Origin: a bacterium
GTDB taxonomy: Bacteria; Desulfobacterota; DSWW01
Length of the DNA: 50,237 bases
NCBI GenBank assembly: GCA_028277985.1
Contig: JANQFG010000183.1
Location: 1-50,237 of the forward strand
Direction of reading: 5' to 3'
In this document: in pieces, positions 17,079 to 24,425 of the stretch
Numbering within the stretch: position 1 is the stretch's first letter
How the letters are laid out: each line of letters opens with the position of its first letter
Notes under the pieces: model-generated
What the model saw: only the letters and a program-made list of their open reading frames with translations
The model's database searches: none
Told to the model about the DNA's origin: nothing
Position numbers and translations under genes: made by a program

Positions 17079-18991
17079 TACGTAAGCTGTGGTTGAGGTT
17101 CCTGCTTCTCTATCTCGCTGTGGTCATCCTGGCCATCTGTGTTGCATCCCTCTATGCCCATTATCGACTCCGATCCTACTTTGTTGACCGCCTGGAGGAG
17201 GATCTGTTCCGCACGGCCCGTACCCTGGCGGTGCTCCTGGAAGTAGGTCAAACCGAAGGGTCTTATGATGCGCTTTGCGGAGAGTTGAAGGAGCGCTCAG
17301 GGTACCGGGTCACACTGATAGACGATCAAGGCATCGTCCTGGGAGACTCGGATCGGGATTCCTCCACCATGGAGAACCATCTCTATCGCCCCGAGGTCCA
17401 GCAGGCGCTCGACAGGGGTTCCGGTTCGGCCATGCGCTTCAGCCACACGCTGCGCTATCCGATGCTCTACGGTGCCGTTTTCGTCTCTTCCGCTTCTTCC
17501 ACGTACTTCCTGCGTCTTTCGTTGCCCCTGGAAGGGGTTTTTGCGCAACTCGCTGCGATTCGATGGAACATCGTCCAGGGAAGCCTGGTCGCCTTTTTTG
17601 CGGCCATGCCGGTGCTCTTCTTCCTCTCGCGCAGAATGAGTCGACGGATCGAACGGATCACCACTTTCGTTCAGGAGGCGAGAAAGGGAGATTACAGTCG
17701 CAGACTCTATATTGGAAGCCGCGACGAAATGGGGGTCCTGGAGCAGGAGTTGGACGAGGTAGCCGAAGAGTTGAACGACCGGATGGCAGAGCTCACCTCC
17801 GACAGAAGGCGTTTGAAGACCATCTTCGAGGCGATCCAGGATGGGATCATCCTCGTGGATGCTCAGGATCGCATCCTCTTCATCAATCCGTACGCCTGCG
17901 AGATCATGGGACAAGAGGAAGCACCGGAGGTAGGCGTTCGCCTGATGGAGGCGATGCGAAGTGATGAGCTCTACAGCCTGGTGCGCAGTGCAAGAGAGGA
18001 GGAGCAACCTTCGGCGCCGAAAGAGCTCGTTTTCGTCAGGAATCCTGAGAGGACGTTCATGGCGCGGGCAAAGAACCTTCGGGACACGGCCTCGGGGGCT
18101 TCCGGCGCATGCCTCATTCTCCTGCGTGACATTTCCGAGCGGAAACGCCTGGAGAGGATTCGCGCGGATTTCCTGTCGCGGGTGAGTCACGAGCTCAGAA
18201 CCCCTCTGACGCTTATCAAGGGCTTTGCAGAGACCCTTCAGGAGGAAGGGTTCGAGGATCCCGAGCAGGCGACCCGCTATCTTACCGTGATGGAGGAGAA
18301 TACGGACCGGATGGTGCGGCTGGTGGGGGATCTGGTTCGGCTGTCCTCGATCGAGCTCGGAAGGCACCCGATCCGTGTGGAGGAGGTACCTCTGAGCGAC
18401 TGGCTCCACAATGCGGTTCGGTCCTTCGAGGTGCGGGCCAAGGAAAAGGGAATCTCCCTCGTGTCGGAAATCCCCGAAGGCATCCCCCCCGTATTGGCCG
18501 ACCCGGATCGTCTGACCGAGATCCTCTTCAACCTGCTCGACAACGCCATGAAATTTACCGAGGAGGGCGAGATCCGGGTCACCGCAGAAAAGCGCCAGGG
18601 CCTGGACGGAGCCGAAGAAGCGCCGGTTCGGGGAGATGACGAGAATGGAGACGATGACCGCCCCCAGTTCCTGTATGTACCCTCCGGTGCGAACGCAACA
18701 GGCTTCGTTGTGGTAAAGGTCGAGGACACGGGTGTCGGGATCCCGGCCGAAGAGCTGCCGCGGGTTACGGAGAGGTTCTTCCAGGGGGAAATAAAGACGC
18801 AGGGCAAGGAACGGGGCAGTGGGCTCGGTCTGGCCATCGTAAAGCACCTGGTCAAGCTCATGGGGGGGCAACTCTCGATCCAGAGCCAGGAAAACCGGGG
18901 CACCACGGCAAAAGTGATGCTTCCGGCCGCGTCCGCGGACCGGGAGAACGTCCCTGAGGAGCGTGGCGGCGGCCCGACCCCCGACCCCTGA
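17075..18991 (+). CDS. phoR: Phosphate sensor histidine kinase PhoR
   Basis: 638 residues from ATG 17075 (ATGA overlap with phoB). Membrane helix 1 at about 5-27, an extracytoplasmic region to about 160, helix 2 at about 166-186, HAMP to 240, PAS to about 355, HisKA with His372 in SRVSHELRTPL, N-box LFNLLDNAMKF, then ATP lid VEDTGVGIP and GSGLGLAI. Unlike E. coli PhoR it has a long periplasmic segment, as in Bacillus-type PhoR. An acidic insertion (about residues 550-575, with DDENGDDDR) sits between the N and G1 boxes and is unusual. It should phosphorylate PhoB and perhaps the lone PhoB copy. Confidence 0.94.
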   Translation: MIRKLWLRFLLLYLAVVILAICVASLYAHYRLRSYFVDRLEEDLFRTARTLAVLLEVGQTEGSYDALCGELKERSGYRVTLIDDQGIVLGDSDRDSSTMENHLYRPEVQQALDRGSGSAMRFSHTLRYPMLYGAVFVSSASSTYFLRLSLPLEGVFAQLAAIRWNIVQGSLVAFFAAMPVLFFLSRRMSRRIERITTFVQEARKGDYSRRLYIGSRDEMGVLEQELDEVAEELNDRMAELTSDRRRLKTIFEAIQDGIILVDAQDRILFINPYACEIMGQEEAPEVGVRLMEAMRSDELYSLVRSAREEEQPSAPKELVFVRNPERTFMARAKNLRDTASGASGACLILLRDISERKRLERIRADFLSRVSHELRTPLTLIKGFAETLQEEGFEDPEQATRYLTVMEENTDRMVRLVGDLVRLSSIELGRHPIRVEEVPLSDWLHNAVRSFEVRAKEKGISLVSEIPEGIPPVLADPDRLTEILFNLLDNAMKFTEEGEIRVTAEKRQGLDGAEEAPVRGDDENGDDDRPQFLYVPSGANATGFVVVKVEDTGVGIPAEELPRVTERFFQGEIKTQGKERGSGLGLAIVKHLVKLMGGQLSIQSQENRGTTAKVMLPAASADRENVPEERGGGPTPDP

Positions 18992-19030
18992 TCCCTTCTT
19001 CGCATTCAGGCCTGCGGCTTTGCCGCCTTT

Positions 19031-19807
19031 CTATAGTCGCAGTCTTCCGTCCCGTGTGAAGCACCGCCTCAGACTGAGAAGTACCACGAGGACACTCCCG
19101 AACGAAGTCGACCCTACCAGCATGAGCATCACCATGACCTGGTATTTCACCGCAGTGATGACGTCCGCCCCGGCAAGGATCTGGCCTGTCATCATGCCCG
19201 GGATGAAGACCATGCCCACCCCCATCATCGCATTGATCGATGGGATCATGCCCGCTTTGACCGCCCCTTGGACGATGTCGGCCGTCGCCTCGCGGTAGGA
19301 GGCCCCGAGCGTGAGGCGCATCTCCACCAGATTCGCGCTCTTGCGCAGCTCACCGAAGAGCCTCTCCAGGGCGATCGCTATTGCGTTCATCGAATTGCCG
19401 ATCACCATGCCTCCCAGGGGCAGGAAATAGCGAGGCTCGTACCATGGTCGTACCTGCACGATGAGTCCGTTTATGATCATCGTGATGATCGTGAAGGAGA
19501 GAAACATGGAGAGGAAAGTGGTGTCCAGGTACCTCACCGATGTTTCCCTCACCCGGCTGCGAATGATCTGGAGGGAGAAACCGATCATGCACCAGAATAT
19601 GACGAGGACGGGCCACCACCATCGTATGTCGAACACATATTTCAGGACCAGGCCGAGCAGGAAGAGTTGGGCAAAGGTCCGCACCGTTCCCCACAGCAGG
19701 TCCCTCTGAAGACCGAGCCTAAGGGCCATCGAGGCCAGACCCGCCGCCAGGATGAACATGAGGCACAGAGCGAGCTGGGGCCAGCCGATTTCAATCACCG
19801 CACTCAC
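19031..19807 (-). CDS. fetB: FetB-like ABC exporter permease (UPF0014)
   Basis: 258 residues from GTG 19807, which has GGGAGG four bases upstream and lies inside the end of the ATPase gene; the frame is open to 19837 without a site. Six to seven membrane helices and the UPF0014 landmarks YLDTTFLSMFLSFTII, FLPLGGMVIGNSMNAIAIAL and RLTLGASYREA. In E. coli FetAB exports iron and protects from peroxide; the plant relative ALS3/STAR is linked to aluminium. Overlap with fetA shows a two-gene operon. No Pho box was seen in front of it. Confidence 0.88.
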   Translation of the reverse strand: MSAVIEIGWPQLALCLMFILAAGLASMALRLGLQRDLLWGTVRTFAQLFLLGLVLKYVFDIRWWWPVLVIFWCMIGFSLQIIRSRVRETSVRYLDTTFLSMFLSFTIITMIINGLIVQVRPWYEPRYFLPLGGMVIGNSMNAIAIALERLFGELRKSANLVEMRLTLGASYREATADIVQGAVKAGMIPSINAMMGVGMVFIPGMMTGQILAGADVITAVKYQVMVMLMLVGSTSFGSVLVVLLSLRRCFTRDGRLRL

Positions 19808-20453
19808 GAAGCCTCCCTTCCGCCATCTCCAGAACACGGAGCTTCTGTTCCGGAGGATTTCCCACCGGCTGGTGGCTGGCGATCACCAACCCGGTGCTGT
19901 CCAGGGTCTTCTGGGAGAGCCACGCTCCAATGGCGGTGGCAGATTCCTCGTCCAGGTTCGCAAGCGGCTCGTCCAGCAGCATGAAATCGGGTTGGAGGAG
20001 GTGTGCCCTTATGAAGGCGGCACGCTGTCTCTCGCCTCCGGAAAGGCTTCCCGCCTTCTGCTCGAGCACCCCTGGAGCCAGGTGAAGAGCGGCGCACAGG
20101 CGCAGGAGCTCTTCCCTTTCCGGCTTTTTCTTGCTCTTGTGTATACGGAAGCCGAAAGGGACCATGAGGTTCTCGAGAACGGAAAGCGTTTCCTCCATCA
20201 CCGGGCTCTGATGAAGATAAACGATTCGGCTCCGAAGGTTTTCGTAACGGAATTCACTATAAGGCCTTCGATCGAGGGTGAGGGTCCCTCGGTCGGGCGG
20301 GTGGAATCCGCTGAGCAGCCGTAGCAGGCTGGTTTTTCCGGAGCCGGACTTCCCCCGGATCAGGACGATCTCCCCCGGCCGCAGCTCGAGGTTGACCTCC
20401 TGGAAGAGGGGTCTGTCCGCAAAGGATAGAGCAACGTCCCTCAACTCGATCAT
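19791..20453 (-). CDS. fetA: FetA-like ABC exporter ATP-binding protein
   Basis: 220 residues, short ATPase typical of FetA. Walker A GKSGSGKTS near 34-42, Q-loop YLHQSPVMEETL, signature LSGGERQR near 138-145, Walker B FMLLDEPLANLDEE and H-loop IASHQP. It powers the FetB permease whose GTG start lies within its last codons. The pair sits on the minus strand between phoR and the porin gene, with which it shares no visible control element. Confidence 0.87.
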   Translation of the reverse strand: MIELRDVALSFADRPLFQEVNLELRPGEIVLIRGKSGSGKTSLLRLLSGFHPPDRGTLTLDRRPYSEFRYENLRSRIVYLHQSPVMEETLSVLENLMVPFGFRIHKSKKKPEREELLRLCAALHLAPGVLEQKAGSLSGGERQRAAFIRAHLLQPDFMLLDEPLANLDEESATAIGAWLSQKTLDSTGLVIASHQPVGNPPEQKLRVLEMAEGRLRECGD

Positions 20454-20556
20454 GGCCGATTACAGTAGCACAAAAGAGACGGCAATTCGAAGGCGGGAAG
20501 GCACCGAACCGAAAGGCCAATGCCTTGAAGCGGTCAGAGGTCAGGCGGGTGCCCCT

Positions 20557-20604
20557 GCTCGTCCTCGTCGTCGTCGTCCTCGAATTCGGGCACGGGCACG
20601 GATC
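20557..20604. repeat. TCGTC-rich dispersed intergenic repeat, copy 1
   Basis: Within the 484-base gap 20454-20937. TCGTCCTCG followed by GTC triplets ends in CTCGAA and then TTCGGGCACGGGCACGG. The same mixture recurs at 36336, 36544 (inverted) and 39692, and the GGGCACG part near 35015. Besides this and the inverted repeat at 20839, the gap holds nothing I can support. Confidence 0.6.
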
Positions 20605-20838
20605 TATGAGGGCAGTCGGCCCATTGGCCGTTACTCTGTGGCCTTACAAGGAGGGGTAAGGGCAGGGATCCAGGATCCGACAGGAGGGGGGAGGTCGGAT
20701 GCCCTGGAACCCTGCCCGCGCAAAAGTTTCTCCAAACCGAATTCGCGAGGTGTCGAGAACTGTTCAGACACGAAAGAGTTCTGAGCGGCCCTTTCCCGCA
20801 CCGCTTCTTATTCTTGGGATGGCGGGGCGGGGCCTCTG

Positions 20839-20936
20839 GTGCAATTCCCTGTCGCGATCCAGATTTGTGCAGGGCGACTTTCGGGGGAGGGAGCGACGGA
20901 GCCCAAACAAATTCTGGGCGCGACAGGGAATTGCAC
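20839..20936. repeat. Long inverted repeat abutting the porin gene 3' end
   Basis: Perfect 18-base arms, GTGCAATTCCCTGTCGCG at 20839-20856 and its complement at 20919-20936, with partial pairing continuing inward (CCAGATTTG against CAAATTCTGG). The outer end lies one base before the stop codon of the porin gene (20938). It could fold as a terminator for that gene or be a small non-autonomous mobile remnant; there is no T-run on the minus strand. Confidence 0.65.
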
Positions 20937-20937
20937 T

Positions 20938-22233
20938 TTAGAATTTCATCTGTAGGACCGTTTGCACCCTCCAGTCGTCTTCCAGATTCTTTCCTGCGGA
21001 GGGTGCCTTACCCATACCGCCACTGTTGTTTTCGTACATGACCCGTTCATAGACGAGGAGCCACAGGAAGTGATGATAGAACTCCCAGGCCAATCCTCCG
21101 TTGACCAAGTCATGGCAATCGTTGCCGGAGGTCACCACGTCCTTTCTGTCATGGTCGAAATGATCGAACCGGGCAAACAGGTTCAGCTTGCGGTCCAGAA
21201 CCGGCAGCTTACTGTTAATGAACAGAGAATACCCCTCCCCGCGCAGCGCCTCGTTCGTCCCCGGAATCACCAGAGATCCCTTGTTGTTACCCCACGTCCG
21301 GGCGTACTGGCCCGTAAAGGTGATCCATTCGCACTGGTAACTCAGCATGCCCAGATGGACCCTGTAGTCGGGCGAAGACATTTCCGAATCGTCTGTGTTG
21401 CCTCTTCCGTAGAGTCCGAAGTAGTGGACCTGAAGGCCCGGAATGATATCCGGCAGGGGCCTCAGGGTCAGGCGCCATTCGGGGATCTTGTTTTCGTTCT
21501 TCTCTTCAGCGTTGTAGCCGCCGCCATTGTAGACTCCGAAATGCCAGCTGCCGTACCGGCCCGCATAGTATTTGTTTACATTCGTCCGGTACTCCTCATC
21601 GAGCTGCCCAAAGAGATTTCCGCGCAGGCTCACTCCCACGTCGGCGGAGTTGAAGGTCTTGGCCCGCTCGATGAACATGGTGCCCTGACACCGGTACGGG
21701 TTGATCTTCTGTTCGAAATCGAGCCAGGGCATGTGCCCGATGCCGATCTCTGATTTCATCTGGGTCAGGAAGCCGATGTCCGGTGGACGGAGCTCGGCGT
21801 AGAGGTATTTGAGCCGCAGCTTGAAATCTCCGGTGTCGTCCTGACGGGCGTCCGGCGTGATGCGAAACCCGAGCCAGGGCGTGAGCTGCTTTTTGATGTT
21901 GATGTACCCACGGGTGACCCGGAAGTGATTGAAGGGGGTGCCGTCTTTCTCACGGCCACCCGAGTAGTCGAAGTAACTCAAGGTTCCGATCTTCAGCCCG
22001 CCCAGGAACTTGACTACCTTGTCTGTTGCCTTGTCCTTCTTCTTGAGCTGCTTGTACTCGTCGTCCGATACGATTCCCTTCTTGTGCAGATTGTCCAGCA
22101 GGGTCTCGTCGCTGTCATAGCCTGAGGCCGCATGGACCGGAGTCCAGAACAAGGTTAGGACCAGGAAGAGACACGATACGCCTTTGGCGAATCTCCCTAT
22201 GGTCGTGAAAGCAACTCCTCCATTTGTGGGCAT
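20938..22233 (-). CDS. Phosphate-selective porin O/P-like outer-membrane protein
   Basis: 431 residues from ATG 22233 (AAGGAGAA upstream); the frame runs on to 22326 without a ribosome site. Signal peptide ends near residue 35 (TPVHA). A short helical segment (LLDNLHKKGIVSDDEYKQL) precedes a 16-strand-type barrel with RVTRGYINIKKQLTPWLGF and a C-terminal Phe (QMKF), the usual outer-membrane assembly mark. OprP/OprO porins pass phosphate or polyphosphate and are made under phosphate starvation. The Pho-box array with a TATATA -10 directly upstream supports that role. Anion-binding lysines cannot be checked without a structure alignment. Confidence 0.82.
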   Translation of the reverse strand: MPTNGGVAFTTIGRFAKGVSCLFLVLTLFWTPVHAASGYDSDETLLDNLHKKGIVSDDEYKQLKKKDKATDKVVKFLGGLKIGTLSYFDYSGGREKDGTPFNHFRVTRGYINIKKQLTPWLGFRITPDARQDDTGDFKLRLKYLYAELRPPDIGFLTQMKSEIGIGHMPWLDFEQKINPYRCQGTMFIERAKTFNSADVGVSLRGNLFGQLDEEYRTNVNKYYAGRYGSWHFGVYNGGGYNAEEKNENKIPEWRLTLRPLPDIIPGLQVHYFGLYGRGNTDDSEMSSPDYRVHLGMLSYQCEWITFTGQYARTWGNNKGSLVIPGTNEALRGEGYSLFINSKLPVLDRKLNLFARFDHFDHDRKDVVTSGNDCHDLVNGGLAWEFYHHFLWLLVYERVMYENNSGGMGKAPSAGKNLEDDWRVQTVLQMKF

Positions 22234-22313
22234 GAGATCTTCTCCTTTCTGTGTTTGTGTTGGCTGCTTTCCAGTCGACAAGTTCCTGCGGATCCATGTT
22301 GTATTTCTAAAGT

Positions 22314-22366
22314 TTATATAAAGCAAGTGCTACGGAAGAATTAAGGAATTTTTAAGGTTTTGTTAA
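22314..22366 (-). promoter_or_regulatory. Pho box array and -10 for the porin gene
   Basis: Read on the minus strand in 11-base steps: TTAACA starting at 22366, TTAAAA at 22355, TTAATT at 22344, GTAGCA at 22333. A TATATA -10 lies at about 22319-22314, two to four bases beyond the array, as expected for an activator-dependent Pho promoter lacking its own -35. The untranslated leader to ATG 22233 is about 75 bases. Confidence 0.8.
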
Positions 22367-22593
22367 GAGGGCGGGCCGGGCAGAGCCGGAAAGAGGGGCC
22401 GCAGCACACGAATGCCGCAGGAATAGCGGGGGGAAAGGTCGTCGAACGGCACGGGCTCTTCCTTGAAGAACCATTCATATGCCCTTGAAGCTTGCTTAAC
22501 TGTCCGCGTGTGATGAGCAGATGTCCACTACCTTGACCTTCTTCTCAACCCTCTCCCATCTTCGCTGACGGGGCACAGGGCATCGAGGAAACG

Positions 22594-22632
22594 AAAAGGC
22601 CACGCCCCCGACCAAGGGATACGTGGCCTTTT
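22594..22632. terminator. Bidirectional intrinsic terminator
   Basis: AAAAGGCCACG at 22594-22604 pairs with CGTGGCCTTTT at 22622-22632 around a 17-base loop; T-runs occur on both strands. It ends the minus-strand Cys-rich gene and would block read-through toward the porin promoter. The rest of 22367-22593 shows nothing further. Confidence 0.85.
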
Positions 22633-22657
22633 GAATGTGCTGGATGGGTTGAGGTTC

Positions 22658-23335
22658 CTATTTCTTCCGACGCAAGGCCCTCAAGATGATGACCGCTCCA
22701 ATCGGAATAAGGAGAAATGCAAGGTGATTGATTAGGCCGGTACCCTTTGTGTTCTCACTCCCATGAGGAGTCGATGCAAGGGCCGCAGATGTACAAGGCC
22801 AGGCAGTCCCACAATCTGAATCCAGGCAGTCAACAAGTCTATCACAGTCATCGTCGATTCCATTGTCGCAGTTTTCTCCTGCACCAGGATACACGGTTGG
22901 GTTGGAGTCGTCACAATCCCCAAACCCAGTGCAGGTATCACTAACGTGTCCGTCCCCGTCTTCATCCGCACACGGGTCCCCGCAGGTATTCGTGAAGACA
23001 TTCCATTGGAAGCCTTCATCGCAATCACAGGAGAAGTCACCGCTTCCCTCGTCCACGCAGGTGTCCGCGACTGCGTGCGCACGGTACCAGCACCGATCCA
23101 GTAGGCAAGGGTCATCGTCCCCGCCTTCGCACACCTTGTAAGCATTGTTCCATTGGGCCCCCTCAGTGCATTCACACCACCAATTGTCCTGAAAGCCGCC
23201 GCACGTGCCCTGAAGCGCGTTTCTCTCCGGGCACGGATCCGGGTCACAGGGACGACCGTCGTCTCCGCATTGTATCACCAGCATACCCAATACGGTGACC
23301 ATGAACGCCAAAGAAAGCAGCCTTCTTCCTTTCAC
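22658..23335 (-). CDS. Cys-rich secreted protein with MopE-like motif and C-terminal membrane anchor
   Basis: 225 residues from GTG 23335, with AAGGAG seven bases upstream. Signal peptide ending near VIQCGDDG; the Cys could be lipidated although the lipobox is not canonical. Two EGF-like Cys modules follow (about 28-70 and 75-118), each with a WN residue pair and a CxC. Then comes a calcium/metal-type segment (DEDGDGH, CTGFGDCDDSNPTVYPGA, CDNGIDDDCD) as in MopE-like domains. The tail is a hydrophobic helix ending ALRRKK, the pattern of a C-terminal sorting signal. GTG overlaps the stop of a short upstream frame (GTGA). Function unknown; surface-displayed metal-binding protein is inferred. Confidence 0.75.
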   Translation of the reverse strand: MKGRRLLSLAFMVTVLGMLVIQCGDDGRPCDPDPCPERNALQGTCGGFQDNWWCECTEGAQWNNAYKVCEGGDDDPCLLDRCWYRAHAVADTCVDEGSGDFSCDCDEGFQWNVFTNTCGDPCADEDGDGHVSDTCTGFGDCDDSNPTVYPGAGENCDNGIDDDCDRLVDCLDSDCGTAWPCTSAALASTPHGSENTKGTGLINHLAFLLIPIGAVIILRALRRKK

Positions 23336-23553
23336 TTTTTGTCTCCTTGCAGGGGTGATGCATTGGGGGTCGACGAGGAGTCCTTGATTGAGAGTCTATT
23401 CTTCCTGCTCGTAAGGTATTCAAGAAGCCCTACCAAGCCTGCTCCGATCAGGAAGATCCAGAGAGTCTCGACCGGGTCAAATCTGCAGAGAAGCAGGCAC
23501 CCATCCAGGGGATTGGCGCAACCGGATGGAGATTGAAGTGCTTCGTCCAGTCA
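23332..23553 (-). pseudogene. Remnant encoding a C-terminal membrane tail
   Basis: An open frame just after a TGA (near 23554) encodes about 73 residues, including PVETLWIFLIGAGLVGLLEY and the basic SRKNR, the plan of a protein-sorting tail. It lacks an ATG or GTG start. Its stop overlaps the GTG of the Cys-rich gene. It may be the 3' end of a decayed gene or of one broken by an indel; a small independent membrane peptide is less likely. Confidence 0.3.
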
Positions 23554-23665
23554 ATGTGGTGGTAAAGGCAGGTTACCTGAAAGGACGCTCTTGTGTCACC
23601 CGCGGCCTTCTGCCGGGTGCCGGCCTCGGTTTGTGCAAAAGAAACCGGACAGAAAGAAGCGAACC

Positions 23666-23731
23666 TTAAAGTGCCCTCCGAGAAAACTTCACAAAGACTG
23701 AATGCAAAATTAACGCGCCCTTGAAGATAGG
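23666..23731 (+). promoter_or_regulatory. Pho box array before a short transcription unit
   Basis: Steps of 11 bases: TTAAAG at 23666, a weak TCCGAG at 23677, TTCACA at 23688, TGAATG at 23699, TTAACG at 23710. A -10-like GATAGG follows at 23726. Orientation is rightward, toward a unit that ends at the terminator 24012-24053, giving a transcript of about 315 bases. Confidence 0.6.
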
Positions 23732-23850
23732 CCCGTTCGAGGTCGAATACTGAGAAGCATGGTCGCAGAGAGGGAGGGGAGAATGGCCCAAGGGATGCGA
23801 GCCCCGTCAGCGAAGAAGGGGGGCAAGGACAGGGGAGGAAGCTCAAGGAG

Positions 23851-24099
23851 TTGAACCAGTACCTCCGTGACCTGCAGAAGGCCAAGTTCACAGGGTATGT
23901 GAAAGTGAACTTCAGCCAGGGAAGCCTGAGCAGAATCGAGAAATTCGAAGAGGTCCTGAAAGATTACTACGGGTACTTTGCTGGCTTGGGGTGTAAGGAT
24001 CAGGCACGAGGAAGCCCGAACCTGGAGCAAGGCGCTCATGGTTCGGGCTTTTTCTTGTTCACGCCCACGAGACAGTGCTTCACAGAGACTACATCGTAA
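23851..24099 (+). CDS. Possible small DUF2292/YezD-like protein
   Basis: From TTG 23851 the frame reads LNQYLRDLQKAKFTGYVKVN then a segment FSQGSLSRIEKFEEVL, similar in pattern to DUF2292 small proteins (G-x-V-x-I/V ... G-x-x-x-x-I-E-K). The match is from memory of the family pattern only. Another frame with a better start (ATG 23783 after GGGAGGGGAGA) runs 23 codons and stops as this one begins; one added G in the run near 23832-23835 would fuse them into a single protein. The listed frame reads through the terminator hairpin to 24099, which argues that the 3' end is also off. Either a frameshifted small gene or a non-coding RNA. Confidence 0.35.
   Translation: MNQYLRDLQKAKFTGYVKVNFSQGSLSRIEKFEEVLKDYYGYFAGLGCKDQARGSPNLEQGAHGSGFFLFTPTRQCFTETTS
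24012..24053 (+). terminator. Strong intrinsic terminator
   Basis: AAGCCCGAACC at 24012-24022 pairs perfectly with GGTTCGGGCTT at 24040-24050, loop 17 bases, followed by TTTTT. It ends the short Pho-boxed unit and separates it from the beta-helix gene. Confidence 0.9.
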
Positions 24100-24122
24100 C
24101 TTCATCTGTTCGTGATGACCCT
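24079..24122 (+). promoter_or_regulatory. Pho box-like array upstream of beta-helix gene
   Basis: TTCACA at 24079, TACATC at 24090, TTCATC at 24101, GTGATG at 24112, exactly 11 bases apart, then a -10-like TAAGAT at 24139. Weaker than the other arrays. It lies directly after the terminator and about 300 bases before ATG 24426. Confidence 0.5.
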
Positions 24123-24302
24123 TGCCAGGGGGCAGCAGTAAGATTGGAGAAGAATCAGACAGACGCCAACAGTGGGTACTTTGCCAACACCGAACCCATG
24201 GGGACCAGAAAGTCCTGAATCCGGAACCTCTACCCTCGCCTGTGGACCGGGTTCAGAGGCTACGGGATCGACGAAAGGAGGTGATGCTGAGCAAGGAGCG
24301 AT

Positions 24303-24371
24303 ATGACAGAGAAGACAGCAACAGATGAGATGGTGATCAACCTTCCCTATGGACTCAATGAACGAACCTAA
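24303..24371 (+). CDS. Possible 22-residue leader peptide
   Basis: ATG 24303 has AAGGAG four bases upstream and reads MTEKTATDEMVINLPYGLNE plus two residues to TAA. It overlaps the first unit of the 22-base tandem repeat and ends 54 bases before the beta-helix start. No attenuator hairpin is visible. Offered as a possibility only. Confidence 0.25.
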   Translation: MTEKTATDEMVINLPYGLNERT

Positions 24372-24414
24372 TGGATTCGATCAACGAAGCAAATGGATTC
24401 AAGCAACGAGCAAA
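24349..24414 (+). repeat. Three 22-base direct repeats in the leader
   Basis: Units at 24349, 24371 and 24393 each begin ATGGA(C/T)TC and contain CAACGA or GAACGA near the middle. They abut the ribosome site AAAGGAG of the gene at 24426. The three ATGs are in different frames (22 is not a multiple of 3); the third is in frame with the gene and would add 11 hydrophilic residues before its signal peptide. Confidence 0.7.
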
Positions 24415-24425
24415 GGAGAAGAATA

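Noticed and set aside
17297..18871. 524-codon minus-strand frame opposite phoR
   Set aside because: Antisense of a clear histidine kinase; no domain, signal or ribosome site.
20557..20604. GTC triplet run as part of a coding sequence
   Set aside because: Occurs only between genes, in several copies and both orientations, with no stable reading frame around it.
24267..24320. AAAGGAGGTG followed by ATG at 24282 as a gene start
   Set aside because: The ribosome site touches the ATG and the frame ends after 15 codons.
24349..24414. 22-base repeats as a CRISPR array
   Set aside because: Units are contiguous without spacers and there are no cas genes.
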